DNA from: Acidovorax sp. CF316
GTDB taxonomy: Bacteria; Pseudomonadota; Gammaproteobacteria; Burkholderiales; Burkholderiaceae_C
Assembly: GCF_000276605.1 (NCBI RefSeq)
Contig: NZ_AKJX01000089.1
Span: 26,100 to 90,099, forward strand
Direction of reading: 5' to 3'
Length of the DNA: 64,000 bases
Shown piece after piece: positions 17,505-26,656 of the stretch. The notes beneath the pieces are model-generated. The model was given only the letters and a program-made list of their open reading frames with translations, made no database searches and had not been told where the DNA came from. Numbering within the stretch: the stretch's first letter is position 1; the number at the start of each line of letters is the position of its first letter. The position numbers and the translations under genes were made by a program.

Positions 17505-20500
17505 TTATTGTGTCGCCAGGCTCATCTGCGCCTGGGGAGACCATTTTTCCGGCTGGGTTCCTGCCCGCGGCGCGGCCAGGAACAGGCGCTCCACGGGCAG
17601 CTTCTGCGCCAGCAGGTAGCTGCGCACGGCCTGGCCCCGCTGGGTGGCCAGTTCCTGCGCCATGGCCTCGGTGGCAGGCTGGTTGGCCAGCAGCAGGGCT
17701 TCCATCTCGGCCGTGGTCAGCTCGCGCGCCAGTCCCACCAGGTTGCGCGGCTTGGGGATGTCGGCGCGGCGGTACACCTCCTTGAGCAGGGCGGGGTATT
17801 CGGCGGCCTGCACCGGCGCCGTGTCGGCCGGGCTGGCGCGGCGCTTCTCGGCCAGCACCAGCTGCTGCAGGTGTTCGCGCTGGATGCCTTCGCGCTCGGC
17901 CTGCAGGCTGGCCAGGCCGGTCACGGTGATGCGCAGGTTGGGCCGGTCGGTCAGCGCCTTGACCACCTTGGCCAGGTTCTGCTGCGCCTCGGGGCTCAGC
18001 GTGGCGCTGCCCGGGGCGAACGGCACGCTGCTCAGCTCGTCGCCGCCGCCCAGCGCGCTGGCCAGCAGGCTGAAGGGCGAGGTCAGGGCCTTGCCGATCA
18101 GGTTGACGATGATCTTCCAGATCACCGGGCCGACGCGGAACTCGGGATCGTTGAGCGAGCCGCTGAGCGGCAAGTCCAGGTCGATCACGCCCTGGCGGTC
18201 GGCCAGCAGCGCCACGGCCAGCTTCACGGGCAGGCTGTTGGGCGCTCCGGCCACGGCCTCGCCAAAGGTCAGCTGGTTGAGCACCAGCCGGTTGCTGGCC
18301 GTGAGCTGGCCGCTCGGCAGCACCTTGTAGGCCACGTCCACGCTGAGCTTGCCGCGCTCGATGCCGTGGCCCGCATACTTCACCGCGTAGGGCGACAGCG
18401 GCGGCAGCTCCAGGTCGCGCACCTTGCCCGCGATGTCCAGCGCCAGCGGCTTGGCCAGCGGGTTGAGCTTGCCGGTGATTTCCAGCGAGGCCGTGCCCTC
18501 GGCCTTGCCGCGCAGCTCCAGGTCGGCCAGCACCGGCTCGCCGCCGGGCGCTGCCGTGGAAAAGGCGCTGAGCTTGCCCGTGAGTTCCGACAGGTCGGCC
18601 GAGTAGTTGGGCTTGATGAAGAAGTCCGAGAACAGCACCTTGCCGTTGACCAGGCTCACCGGGCCGAACTGCACCACCGGTGCCAGCGGGTCCACTGGCG
18701 CTGCCGCCACGGCGGCGGACGCGGTGGACGCAGCAGGCACCGGCGCGGGGGGCACCGATTTGGCGGCGCTGGCAGCATTGGCCGCCTGGGCCTCGGCCGG
18801 CGTCTTGGCGATGTCGCCCAGGTTGATGCGGCCGGCCTCGTTGATGGTGATGCGCGCGAAGAAGTCGGCCAGGCTGGTCTCCTTGACCTCGAGCCGCGGC
18901 GCCGTGCCGGGCGCGGTGGCCAGGGCCAGTCCACGCAGGTTCAGGCTCTTCCAGGCCAGCAGTTCCTCGCCCACCTGGGCCTCGGTCTTGGGGGTGGAGG
19001 CCGAGGTGCTGTTGGCCTTCAGGTCATCGACCACGGCGTCGCCCGACAGGCGCAGGCTGGGCCCCTTGTCATTCTGGGAAAAAGCCACCTGTCCGCGAAA
19101 GCCCACATCGGCGCGCAGCAGCTCGACGGACAGCTGGCTGGCCAGGTAGCCGTCCAGCGCATGCAGCGGCAGGCGCGTGGCGCTGAGTTTGCCCTCCATG
19201 GCCAGCGGCTGCAGCGCCAGCGTGCCCTGGTAGTCGAGCTTGCCGGGCGTGCTGCCCTTGCCGGTGGCGACCTGGGCCGAGAGCTGCAGTGCTTCGGGCT
19301 TGCTGCCGTCGGTCGCCAGGTTCTTCGCCGTGATGCCCAGGGTCGACAGCTCCAGCGCCACGGGGCGGGCCTGGGCCCTGTCGGCCAGCGAGACGGTGCC
19401 GCCCTGCAGCGCGAAGTCGGCCACGCGCAGCACCCATGGGGCTGCGGCAGCAGGCGCGGTGGCAGCGCTTTCGTCTGCTGCCGCGGGCTGGGTCTTCATC
19501 CAACGCTCGAACATCCAGCGGCCATCGGCGTCGCGGTCCACAGTGACTTTAGGCTGCGTGACCACCAGGCTCTCCAGCGTGGCGGTGCGCTTGTCCAGGG
19601 GCAGTTGCAGGCCCTTGAGCTCCAGCCGGCCCAGGCTGGCCAGCTGTGACTTGCCCTGGCGCAGGGCCAGTTGCTCCAGCGCCAGCGGCCCGGCCGTGAG
19701 CGTGATGCCGGTGGCCGCCGGTGTGTCGGCCGCAGCCCACTGCACGCCGATGTCGCCCGTGAGTTGGCCCGCAACGGTGGGCTCCAGCACCTGGGCGAGG
19801 TAGGGTGCGGCCAAGGGCAAGGCCAGCGCATTCAGGCTGGCCTGCACCTGGGCCTTCTGGTCCGTGGCCTCGCCTTGGAAGGCCAGGCTGCCATCCTGCA
19901 GCTTCAGGCCGCCCTCGAACGTGACAGGGTGGGCCCAGGGCAGGGCCAGGTCCTTGGCGTCCAGCGTGAATTCGCGCGCCTCCAGGGCCGCGGCGGGGCG
20001 GGTGGACTGGTCAGCCCAGCGCAGCGTGCCGCCGCGCACGATCGTGTGGGCCACTTCCACGGTCCAGGGCCTGGCGGCAGCGGCCTTGCCGCTGGCCGAC
20101 GATGCGGGGCGAGAGGCTGCGCTGGCTGGCACTGCATCCGCTGGCGGTGTGGCCGGTGCCAGCTGCGCCAGGTTGACCTGGCCTGCGGCATCGCGGCGGG
20201 CGCTGAGCACCGGGGCGATGAGCTCCACCTGCGACAGCCGTACCACCTGGTCGAGCGGGCGCACGTCGGCCAGATCGATCTTCAGGCGCTCGTAGGCCAG
20301 CAGGTCCTGGCCAGCGCGGTCCGCCAGGCGCACATTGCTGGCCTGCACGCTGCCCGTGAGCTTCACGGCCATTGTCGGGGCCTGCTCGAAGGCCACCTTC
20401 AGGTTCACATCGAGCGTGGCGCCCTGCACTTTCACGGGCAGGCTGGCAGGCAGGTAGGCCAGGTAGGGGGCCAGGTCCACGCCCTCCCAGCGCACAGCGG

Positions 20501-21209
20501 CATCGGTCTTGCCGGTCTGGGCAAACGGCGTGCCCTGGGCCGACGAATCGAAGCGGCTGCCGTTGAGGCTGAAGGCCAGGTGCGGCTCCACCTTCACCTC
20601 GCGCTGCGAGGGCAGGGTGCTGATGAAGGGCACCTTGAGCGCCAGGTCGCGCAGGCTGTGCTTTTTGCCCACGCTGCGGTCGTCGTAGTCGATGCTGCCG
20701 CCCACCAGCGCCAGGTTGTACAGCGCCAGGCGGGCGGGGCCGGTGTCCGGCTGGGGTTCTGCGGGCGGGGCGGTGAGCTTGGCGATGACGTCGTCCACGT
20801 CGTAGCGGCCCTCGCCCAGGTGGGCGATGTGCAGCACGGGCGACTCCACGGTGAACTCGTCCACCACGGGCGCCAGGCGCAGCAGCGACTGCAGCTCGCC
20901 ATCCACATGCACGCGGGCGATGGTGAGCTGCGGTGTGCCGCCATCGGCACCGGCCACGGCAATGTCGCGCAGCGTGAGCTCCAGCGACCAGGGCTGGAAA
21001 TCGATGGCACCCACCGTCACCGCGCGGCCCAGTTGCTCACTGGCCGCGCGCTGCAGCGGCCCCTTGAGCAGGGGCGGTACGGCCAGCCAGGTCAGCAGCC
21101 ACAGGGCCAGCAAGGCCGCCAGCGCAACGGCCGCGCGGCGGGCCCAGCGGTGCTGGCGCAGGGCAGCCAGGGAAGGGCGGGTCAGGGAAAGGCGCTTGGG
21201 AAAGGACAT
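17505..21209 (-). CDS. DUF748 domain AsmA-like envelope protein, very large
   Basis: The 1234-residue protein has one N-terminal membrane segment (about 25-47: AVALAALLALWLLTWLAVPP) and a long repetitive beta-rich periplasmic part. Repeats such as LTLRDIAVAGADGG and LRGLALATAPG are typical of AsmA-like proteins. The C-terminus (VPFAPGSATLSPEAQ then NLRITVTGLAS) resembles an OmpA-like end, as in DUF748 proteins. Relatives such as YhdP/TamB form hydrophobic bridges for lipid transport between membranes, so a role in outer-membrane lipid homeostasis is likely by analogy. Three low-complexity Ala/Pro/Ser linkers (for example around residues 360-375) split the domains. Confidence 0.85.
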   Translation of the reverse strand: MSFPKRLSLTRPSLAALRQHRWARRAAVALAALLALWLLTWLAVPPLLKGPLQRAASEQLGRAVTVGAIDFQPWSLELTLRDIAVAGADGGTPQLTIARVHVDGELQSLLRLAPVVDEFTVESPVLHIAHLGEGRYDVDDVIAKLTAPPAEPQPDTGPARLALYNLALVGGSIDYDDRSVGKKHSLRDLALKVPFISTLPSQREVKVEPHLAFSLNGSRFDSSAQGTPFAQTGKTDAAVRWEGVDLAPYLAYLPASLPVKVQGATLDVNLKVAFEQAPTMAVKLTGSVQASNVRLADRAGQDLLAYERLKIDLADVRPLDQVVRLSQVELIAPVLSARRDAAGQVNLAQLAPATPPADAVPASAASRPASSASGKAAAARPWTVEVAHTIVRGGTLRWADQSTRPAAALEAREFTLDAKDLALPWAHPVTFEGGLKLQDGSLAFQGEATDQKAQVQASLNALALPLAAPYLAQVLEPTVAGQLTGDIGVQWAAADTPAATGITLTAGPLALEQLALRQGKSQLASLGRLELKGLQLPLDKRTATLESLVVTQPKVTVDRDADGRWMFERWMKTQPAAADESAATAPAAAAPWVLRVADFALQGGTVSLADRAQARPVALELSTLGITAKNLATDGSKPEALQLSAQVATGKGSTPGKLDYQGTLALQPLAMEGKLSATRLPLHALDGYLASQLSVELLRADVGFRGQVAFSQNDKGPSLRLSGDAVVDDLKANSTSASTPKTEAQVGEELLAWKSLNLRGLALATAPGTAPRLEVKETSLADFFARITINEAGRINLGDIAKTPAEAQAANAASAAKSVPPAPVPAASTASAAVAAAPVDPLAPVVQFGPVSLVNGKVLFSDFFIKPNYSADLSELTGKLSAFSTAAPGGEPVLADLELRGKAEGTASLEITGKLNPLAKPLALDIAGKVRDLELPPLSPYAVKYAGHGIERGKLSVDVAYKVLPSGQLTASNRLVLNQLTFGEAVAGAPNSLPVKLAVALLADRQGVIDLDLPLSGSLNDPEFRVGPVIWKIIVNLIGKALTSPFSLLASALGGGDELSSVPFAPGSATLSPEAQQNLAKVVKALTDRPNLRITVTGLASLQAEREGIQREHLQQLVLAEKRRASPADTAPVQAAEYPALLKEVYRRADIPKPRNLVGLARELTTAEMEALLLANQPATEAMAQELATQRGQAVRSYLLAQKLPVERLFLAAPRAGTQPEKWSPQAQMSLATQ

Positions 21210-21357
21210 GGGGCAGCGGAAAACGGCAGGCGGTCAAGTGGCGGTGCCGCGAACGGGCGGCAGGCCGCCCAAGGTACCACCGCGCAGCGTGGCGCAGTGT
21301 ATCCAGGGGTTGGGTTGATGTTTTTTGACGATTGACCCGGCGGTGAGGGCCCTGGCC

Positions 21358-22110
21358 TCAGGCAGCAAAGCCCAGCACCACGCGCCGCGTGGTGGCGCTT
21401 TTCTTCTCGATCTTGGTCACCACGATGGCGCCGATCTCCGCCGTATTGGCCACGTGCGTTCCGCCGCAGGGCTGCAGGTCGATCAGCGGGGCATCGCCTT
21501 CGCCGCCGATGCGGATGGTGCGGATGCGCCCCGAACCGCGCGGCGGCTGCACGCTCATGCTCTTGACCAGGGCCGGGTTGGCGTCAAGCTCCTCGTCGCT
21601 GATCGAGGCCACGGTGAGCGGGTGGGCGGCTGCGACCAGCGCGGCGATGCCGGCCGTCAGCGCATCCTTGTCGAGCGGGTCGGTCATGGAGAAATCCAGG
21701 CGCGCGTACTCGGGCGTGATGGAGCAGCCATTGACCAGTTGCGGTACCAGGTGGCACAGCAGGTGGGTGGTGGTGTGCAGGCGCATCAGGCGGTGGCGGC
21801 GCTCCCAGTCGATGCGCGCGGTGACGGGCGTGCCGGTGGCGAGCGCGGCCAGCTGCGCTTCCTGGCCCGGGTCCGGCACGTGCACGATGTCGGCGGTGGG
21901 TTGGCCGTCGGCGTCCTTGCCCTTGCGCGTGTCGGCAATGGTGATGGCTGTGCCATCGGCCAGCAGCAGGTTGCCGGCGTCGCCGGCCTGGCCGCCGCCC
22001 AGCGGGTAGAACACCGTGCGGTCGAGCACGATGCCGGCCTCGGTGATCGCGGTGATGCGGGCGCTGCATTCGCGCAGGTAGCCGTCTTCTCGGAACAGAT
22101 CGTGGGTCAT
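21358..22110 (-). CDS. alaX: Alanyl-tRNA editing protein AlaX (type II)
   Basis: A 250-residue free-standing relative of the AlaRS editing domain, which removes Ser or Gly wrongly attached to tRNA-Ala. Zinc ligands are visible as HTTTH (His112, His116) and CGGTH (Cys215, His219). The FYPLGGGQAGDAG motif of the AlaRS glycine-rich region is near residue 36. Start ATG at 22110 begins MTHDLFRED, usual for the family. The gene is divergent from the DUF1569 gene. Length fits AlaX-M. Confidence 0.92.
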   Translation of the reverse strand: MTHDLFREDGYLRECSARITAITEAGIVLDRTVFYPLGGGQAGDAGNLLLADGTAITIADTRKGKDADGQPTADIVHVPDPGQEAQLAALATGTPVTARIDWERRHRLMRLHTTTHLLCHLVPQLVNGCSITPEYARLDFSMTDPLDKDALTAGIAALVAAAHPLTVASISDEELDANPALVKSMSVQPPRGSGRIRTIRIGGEGDAPLIDLQPCGGTHVANTAEIGAIVVTKIEKKSATTRRVVLGFAA

Positions 22111-22167
22111 CCCCGCATGGTAGCGGCAGCGCCGTGCGGCTGCAGGGGGCGCTACCATCGGTGCACC

Positions 22168-22680
22168 ATGAAACGCCGCACCGCCCTGATCGCCGCCCCT
22201 TTGGTCCTGGTCCCCGCCCTCGGCTGGGCCGATGAGCCCAAGGTCGCCGACCTGTCCGGCGCGCTGCGCTGGCTGGACAAGCTGGAGGCCACACCCCAGG
22301 CCCGCACCACGGGCGCCTGGCCGCTGGTGGCCGTGCTCGAGCACCTGTCGCAGAGCATCGAGATGAGCATGGACGGCTTCCCCAAGGAAAACAGCGCCCT
22401 GTTCCAGCGCACCCTGGGTGCTGCAGCATTCGGCTTCTTCGGCTGGCGCGGGCGCATGTCGCATGGCTTGGCCGAGCCCATTCCCGCGGCGCCGGCGCTC
22501 ACCATGTCGGGCGACTGGAAGCCGGCGGCCCAGCGTTTGCGCGCTGCCATCGCGCGGTTCAACGCCCACGCCGGGGCGCTGCGCCCGCATTTCGCCTACG
22601 GCGCGCTGGACAAGGCCGACTTTGCGCGTGCCCACACCTTCCACATCGCGAACCACCAGGACGAGATCGTTCTGGGCTGA
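22168..22680 (+). CDS. DUF1569 (DinB-like) exported protein
   Basis: A 170-residue protein with an N-terminal signal (MKRRTALIAAPLVLVPALGWA). The body fits the DUF1569 family of DinB-like four-helix proteins: LVAVLEHLSQSIEMS, the FFGWRGRM segment and HTFHIANHQDEIVLG with possible metal-binding histidines. Function unknown. The gene lies 10 nt before the creatininase-like gene and divergent from alaX. Confidence 0.75.
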   Translation: MKRRTALIAAPLVLVPALGWADEPKVADLSGALRWLDKLEATPQARTTGAWPLVAVLEHLSQSIEMSMDGFPKENSALFQRTLGAAAFGFFGWRGRMSHGLAEPIPAAPALTMSGDWKPAAQRLRAAIARFNAHAGALRPHFAYGALDKADFARAHTFHIANHQDEIVLG

Positions 22681-22690
22681 CACCGCTACC

Positions 22691-23578
22691 ATGGCGGGCA
22701 TGACGCAGCCACCGGTGCCTCCCTCTTCCCCACCCGCCGCCACGCCCCCGCGCTGGTGGGCCGATCTCGGCACGCGCGATTTCGCGCAGCGCAAGGCCTC
22801 GGGCCTGGCGGCGCAGACCGTGGCCGTGCTGCCGGTGGCGGCCATCGAGCAGCACGGGCCGCACCTGCCGCTGTCGGTCGATGCCACGCTGCTGCAGGGC
22901 GTGATCGATGCCGCGCTGCCGCTGCTGCCGGCGGATCTGCCGGTGCTCTTTTTGCCGCCGCAGAACGTGGGCCTGAGCCCCGAGCACATCCGCTACCCCG
23001 GCACGCTCACGCTCTCGCCGGCCACCATCATCGCGCTGTGGACCGAGCTGGGCGAGTGCGTGGCGCGCGCCGGCGTGAAGAAGCTCTTGCTGTTCAACGG
23101 CCATGGCGGCCAGGTCAGCGTGATGGACATCGTGGCGCGCGAGCTGCGCACGCGCTGCGACCTCCTGGTCTACAGCGCCAGCTGGTTCAGCCTGCCGCTG
23201 CCCGATGCCGTGGCCGGCCAGTTCAGTGCACAGGAGCACCGCTTCGGCATCCATGCGGGCGAGATCGAGACCTCGATGATGCTGCACCTGGCGCCCGGTA
23301 CCGTGCACATGGCGCATGCGCAGGATTTCCGCTCCACCTCGCAGGACCGCTCGGAGCAGTACGCCCTCCTGGGCAACGGCAAGAGCGCCAAGCTCGGTTG
23401 GCAGATGCAGGACTACCATCCGGCCGGCGCCGTGGGCAATGCCGCCGCCGCCACGGCCGACAAGGGCCGGCAGGTGGTCGATGCCGCAGCCACGCAGCTC
23501 GTGGCCCTGTTGCAGGAGATGGTGGCATTGCCGCTGAGCACCCTGCGCGACGCGCCGGACGGCGCCAGCCCGCCCTGA
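22691..23578 (+). CDS. Creatininase-family amidohydrolase
   Basis: A 295-residue member of the creatininase / MftE-like metal hydrolase family. Metal ligands are recognisable in AAIEQHGPHLPLSVDA (Glu, His, Asp), FNGHGGQ and GIHAGEIETSMML. Family members open cyclic amides or hydrolyse formamide groups, as in riboflavin synthesis of archaea or mycofactocin maturation; the substrate is unclear here. ATG at 22691 or 22700 are both possible. The stop is 1 base from the convergent protease stop. Confidence 0.88.
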   Translation: MAGMTQPPVPPSSPPAATPPRWWADLGTRDFAQRKASGLAAQTVAVLPVAAIEQHGPHLPLSVDATLLQGVIDAALPLLPADLPVLFLPPQNVGLSPEHIRYPGTLTLSPATIIALWTELGECVARAGVKKLLLFNGHGGQVSVMDIVARELRTRCDLLVYSASWFSLPLPDAVAGQFSAQEHRFGIHAGEIETSMMLHLAPGTVHMAHAQDFRSTSQDRSEQYALLGNGKSAKLGWQMQDYHPAGAVGNAAAATADKGRQVVDAAATQLVALLQEMVALPLSTLRDAPDGASPP

Positions 23579-23579
23579 G

Positions 23580-24797
23580 TCAGACCAGTTCCCGCAGCAC
23601 CAGCGTGGCCTGGCGCTCGGCACCATCGGCGGCACGCAGCTGCAAGGCGAGTGCCGTGCCGGGTGCCGCTGCCAGTTGCGCGCGCAGCCAGCCGACATCG
23701 CTGGCACCCAGGCCATGTCCCTGCACCGCCAGCAGTGCTTCGCCTGGCCGCACACCCGCCTGGTCCGCGGGGCTGCCGGCCACCACATGGAGCACCTCGA
23801 AGCGCTCGCCATTCCAGCGCGCCATCAGGCCGCTGCGCGGCCCGGCAAACGGCTCGGTGAACGCCGCCTGGGGCTCCAGGTACAGCGCGCCGCCGGCCAC
23901 GTCGATGGTGACGGCAAAGCGCCGCCACAGTTCGCCCCCCAGGTTGCCCATCCAGGCGTCGCTGCCGAACAGCCCCCCTGTGGCGAGAGACAGGTGCACC
24001 GGTACCCGTGGCCATTGCCAGGGGCCCAGTTCGAACACGGGCAGGCGTGCCACATCCGCCCAGGTGGTGCCGCCCACGCTCACCCCGGTGGGCATGCGCA
24101 CCGAGGGCTGCAGCGCCCTGCGCAGGCCCAGCCGCTCCACCGCGGGGCGAAACAGCGTGACGGCCCCGCCATCGCCGGTGTCCACCGAGAACCAGCCGGT
24201 GTGCCCTGCGGCGCTGGCCTGGACCAGCATCTTGCCGCCGGGCAGCACCTGCAGGGGCAGGCGCACGGCCCCCGGTGGTGGTGCCAGCCGGCCCACGGGC
24301 GCCAGCGTGAGCTCGCCACGGCCATAGTCCAGGCGCGCGGCGAAAGCGCGCCAGAACGTGGCGCCCAGGATGCCGTCGTGGGTGAATTCGTCGGGCAGCG
24401 GTATGACGAAGGCCACTTCGCGCCGCAGGTGCGCGGCATCACCCACAGCCAGGTCGTCCAGCACCGTCCAGGGCACGGGCGGGGCCGATGCCTCGGCCCC
24501 GGAACTGGGCACCCGCTCCTCGGACAGGGGCAGGCCCAGCATGGCCGCCGCGCGCGGCGTGAGCACATTGTGGTCCGCCCCTGTGTCGAGCAGAAAGCGC
24601 AGGGGCTGGCCGTTGGCACGCACCGCCACCGACACATGGGGGTGTTGTTGCCGTTGCATTGGAACCGTGACGCCGCCGGGCGCGAAGACCTCGGCCTGGG
24701 GACTGGTGGCGCCCAGGGAGCCGCCGCAGCCGCTCAGGGCGCCGAGCAGCGGAAAAGGGGTCAGCAGGGCATGGCCCAACAGGTGGCGGCGGCGCAT
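23580..24797 (-). CDS. Lipoprotein with two retroviral-type aspartyl-protease domains and a PDZ domain
   Basis: A 405-residue predicted lipoprotein (lipobox LSGC, Cys24). It has two pepsin/retropepsin-like half sites in tandem: LLDTGADHNVLT (Asp71) and SVDTGDGGAVTLF (Asp206), each followed by a hydrophobic-hydrophobic-Gly flap-end motif (GILGATFW; LFGSDAWMGNLG). A PDZ domain (about 330-400, VVAGSPADQAGVRPGEALLAV) ends the protein. This is the aspartyl_protease_2/PDZ architecture of bacterial periplasmic proteins. Two DTG motifs in one chain suggest an intramolecular dimer. The ribosome site is buried in a hairpin. Proteolysis is not demonstrated for most family members. Confidence 0.8.
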   Translation of the reverse strand: MRRRHLLGHALLTPFPLLGALSGCGGSLGATSPQAEVFAPGGVTVPMQRQQHPHVSVAVRANGQPLRFLLDTGADHNVLTPRAAAMLGLPLSEERVPSSGAEASAPPVPWTVLDDLAVGDAAHLRREVAFVIPLPDEFTHDGILGATFWRAFAARLDYGRGELTLAPVGRLAPPPGAVRLPLQVLPGGKMLVQASAAGHTGWFSVDTGDGGAVTLFRPAVERLGLRRALQPSVRMPTGVSVGGTTWADVARLPVFELGPWQWPRVPVHLSLATGGLFGSDAWMGNLGGELWRRFAVTIDVAGGALYLEPQAAFTEPFAGPRSGLMARWNGERFEVLHVVAGSPADQAGVRPGEALLAVQGHGLGASDVGWLRAQLAAAPGTALALQLRAADGAERQATLVLRELV

Positions 24798-24827
24798 GGC
24801 AACTCCAGACAGTGCATGGAGTTGCCA
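24797..24827 (-). promoter_or_regulatory. Hairpin sequestering the ribosome site of the protease gene
   Basis: TGGCAACTCCA (24797-24807) and TGGAGTTGCCA (24817-24827) form a perfect 11-bp stem with a 9-nt loop. In the minus-strand mRNA the 3' arm contains the only Shine-Dalgarno-like GGAG, and its last base is the A of the start codon. Initiation would require the stem to open. Confidence 0.65.
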
Positions 24828-24901
24828 TTAAACAGCAAATAATTATTGTTTTGCAATAAATTTATCTAAGCTAACCAGCCAACCAGCCAGGCTGGATGCC
24901 T

Positions 24902-25573
24902 TTACGCGTGCGTCAGCCAGTCCGCATGCTCCAGCGCCTGCAGGTGCGGCAGGGTGTTGAAGGTCTGCAGCATCAGGCGCTTGGGGGCAATGCTGAACTC
25001 CGTCACCGCGCTGTTGCGGATGCGCATGTTGAGCGCAATCGTCACCTCGGGCGCGGTGCCCAGCACCTGGCCCACGGCGGTCGATATCGGGCCGCCGCTG
25101 CTCACCAGCAGCACGTTGTGGCCCACATGGTGCTGGCGCACATGGTCGAGCGCAGACCGCACGCCGGCACTGAATTCGTTCCAGCTGGGCATGCCCTGGG
25201 GGCTGATCACCCCGGCCATCCACTGCGCGAGCGCATCGCACAGCAGGCGGAAATGGTGGCGGTAGAGCTCGGGTGTATCGGGCTTGGGCAGGGGCTGGGG
25301 GTGGATGGCGGTGATCAGCGCATGGCTGTCGTATTCATTGAGGCCGGGCATCTGCAGCACCTCGGGGGTGGTCTGCAGGCCTTCGGCAATGCCTTCGAGC
25401 GTCTGCGTGTGGCGGCGCAGCGTGCCGGTGATCACGGCATCGAAGACCTGGCCGCGCTCGCGCCAGTGCTCGCCCAGGCGCACCGCCTGTTCGCGCCCGC
25501 GCGCGCTCAGCTGGTCATAGTCGTCTGCGCCAAACGAGGCCTGGCCGTGGCGCACGAGGTAAAGGGTTCCCAT
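24902..25573 (-). CDS. Histidine phosphatase family protein (phosphoglycerate-mutase fold)
   Basis: A 223-residue protein. The catalytic RHG motif is at residues 8-10 (LYLVRHGQASFG), with a later Arg in TGTLRRHTQT, Glu in NEYDSH and a second His in LLVSSGGPIST, where the usual GHG histidine is replaced by SGG. ATG at 25573 is chosen because RHG must lie near the N-terminus. The altered second-histidine region could affect activity. It is downstream of the dehydratase gene on the same strand, with a gap of 96 nt. Confidence 0.85.
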   Translation of the reverse strand: MGTLYLVRHGQASFGADDYDQLSARGREQAVRLGEHWRERGQVFDAVITGTLRRHTQTLEGIAEGLQTTPEVLQMPGLNEYDSHALITAIHPQPLPKPDTPELYRHHFRLLCDALAQWMAGVISPQGMPSWNEFSAGVRSALDHVRQHHVGHNVLLVSSGGPISTAVGQVLGTAPEVTIALNMRIRNSAVTEFSIAPKRLMLQTFNTLPHLQALEHADWLTHA

Positions 25574-25669
25574 GCGCCGGATTGTGGGCAGGCACCGGCC
25601 TGGCCGTTTGTCTCCCAAGCGACCGGAGCCGTGGCGCCAGTAGCCTTGGAGACAGTGCCGTGGTGCGGC

Positions 25670-26656
25670 TCAGCCCGCCAGCACGCGGCTGAACACCGGT
25701 GCGTCGACATTGCCGCCCGTGAGCGCCAGCCCCACCGCCAGGCCGCGCAGGCTCTCGCGCTCCTGCAGCGCCGCGGCCAGGGCGGCGGCACCCGCGCCCT
25801 CGGCCACGTTGTGCGTGTCGGTGTAGATCGCGTGCATGGCGGCGGCCACCTGGGCATCGCTGACCTGCACGATGTGGTCAATGTGCGGCGCCAGGATGGC
25901 CAGCGCCTGCGCATCGGCCACGCGGCAGGCCATGCCGTCGGCCAGCTCGGTGGTCACGGGCGCCTCGACCACGCGGCCCGCGGCCAGCGAATCGGCATAG
26001 GTGGTGGCATGGCTGCTCACCACACCGACGATGCGCACGCCATGGCCAAGCGCCAGCTTGGCCGCAATGGCCGAACATGCGCCCGAACCCTGGCCAATGG
26101 GCACGTACACCACGCCGAGCTGCGGAACCGCGCGCAGGAACTCCCACCAGTAGGTGCTCACGCCGCGCAGCAGGTCGGCATGGAAGCTTGGCACCATGTG
26201 CGCGCCGCGCTCGGCGGCCAGTTGCATGGCATGCTCGCGCGCCTCCTGGAAGTCGCTGCCATGCTCGATCAGCGTGACGCCCAGGGCGCGCATGGCGGCG
26301 TTCTTCTCCACCGAGTTGCCCCGGGGCACGACGATGGTGCAGGCCACGCCGTGGCGCCGCGCGGCCCAGCCCATGCTTTGGCCATGGTTGCCGCGCGTGG
26401 CGCTGACCACCTCGCGCGGCAGGGCACCGCGCGTTGCGAGCTGGTCGAAATAGGTCAGCCCGCCACGGATCTTGAAGGCACCCACGGGCGTGTGGTTCTC
26501 GTGCTTGAGCCAGCAGTCGGTGCCCAGGCGCTCGCTGAGCAGGCCCCAGCGGTACTGCGGCGTGGGCGCGAAGTCGCGGTACACGACTTCGGCCGCCGCC
26601 TCGATGTCGGCCAGGCCCGGCAGCCAGGGCAGGGGGGTGGAGGGCCGGGCACTCAT
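25670..26656 (-). CDS. PLP-dependent threonine-dehydratase-like enzyme
   Basis: The 328-residue fold-type II PLP enzyme has Lys62 in VGAFKIRGG as the Schiff-base lysine. The phosphate loop, GGGGL in classical IlvA, is GQGSG here (IGQGSGACSA near 188). There is no ACT regulatory domain, so it is a catabolic-type or side-activity Ser/Thr or hydroxy-amino-acid dehydratase rather than biosynthetic IlvA. Its ATG overlaps the stop of the LysE-type exporter (26653-26656), so they are coupled. It may degrade the amino acid handled by this cluster. Confidence 0.88.
   Translation of the reverse strand: MSARPSTPLPWLPGLADIEAAAEVVYRDFAPTPQYRWGLLSERLGTDCWLKHENHTPVGAFKIRGGLTYFDQLATRGALPREVVSATRGNHGQSMGWAARRHGVACTIVVPRGNSVEKNAAMRALGVTLIEHGSDFQEAREHAMQLAAERGAHMVPSFHADLLRGVSTYWWEFLRAVPQLGVVYVPIGQGSGACSAIAAKLALGHGVRIVGVVSSHATTYADSLAAGRVVEAPVTTELADGMACRVADAQALAILAPHIDHIVQVSDAQVAAAMHAIYTDTHNVAEGAGAAALAAALQERESLRGLAVGLALTGGNVDAPVFSRVLAG

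Noticed and set aside
15333..19649. 1438-codon plus-strand frame opposite dsbD and the DUF748 gene
   Set aside because: It spans two real genes and their gap, lacks conserved features and is rich in Gln/Gly/His/Arg, as expected for an antisense GC-driven frame.
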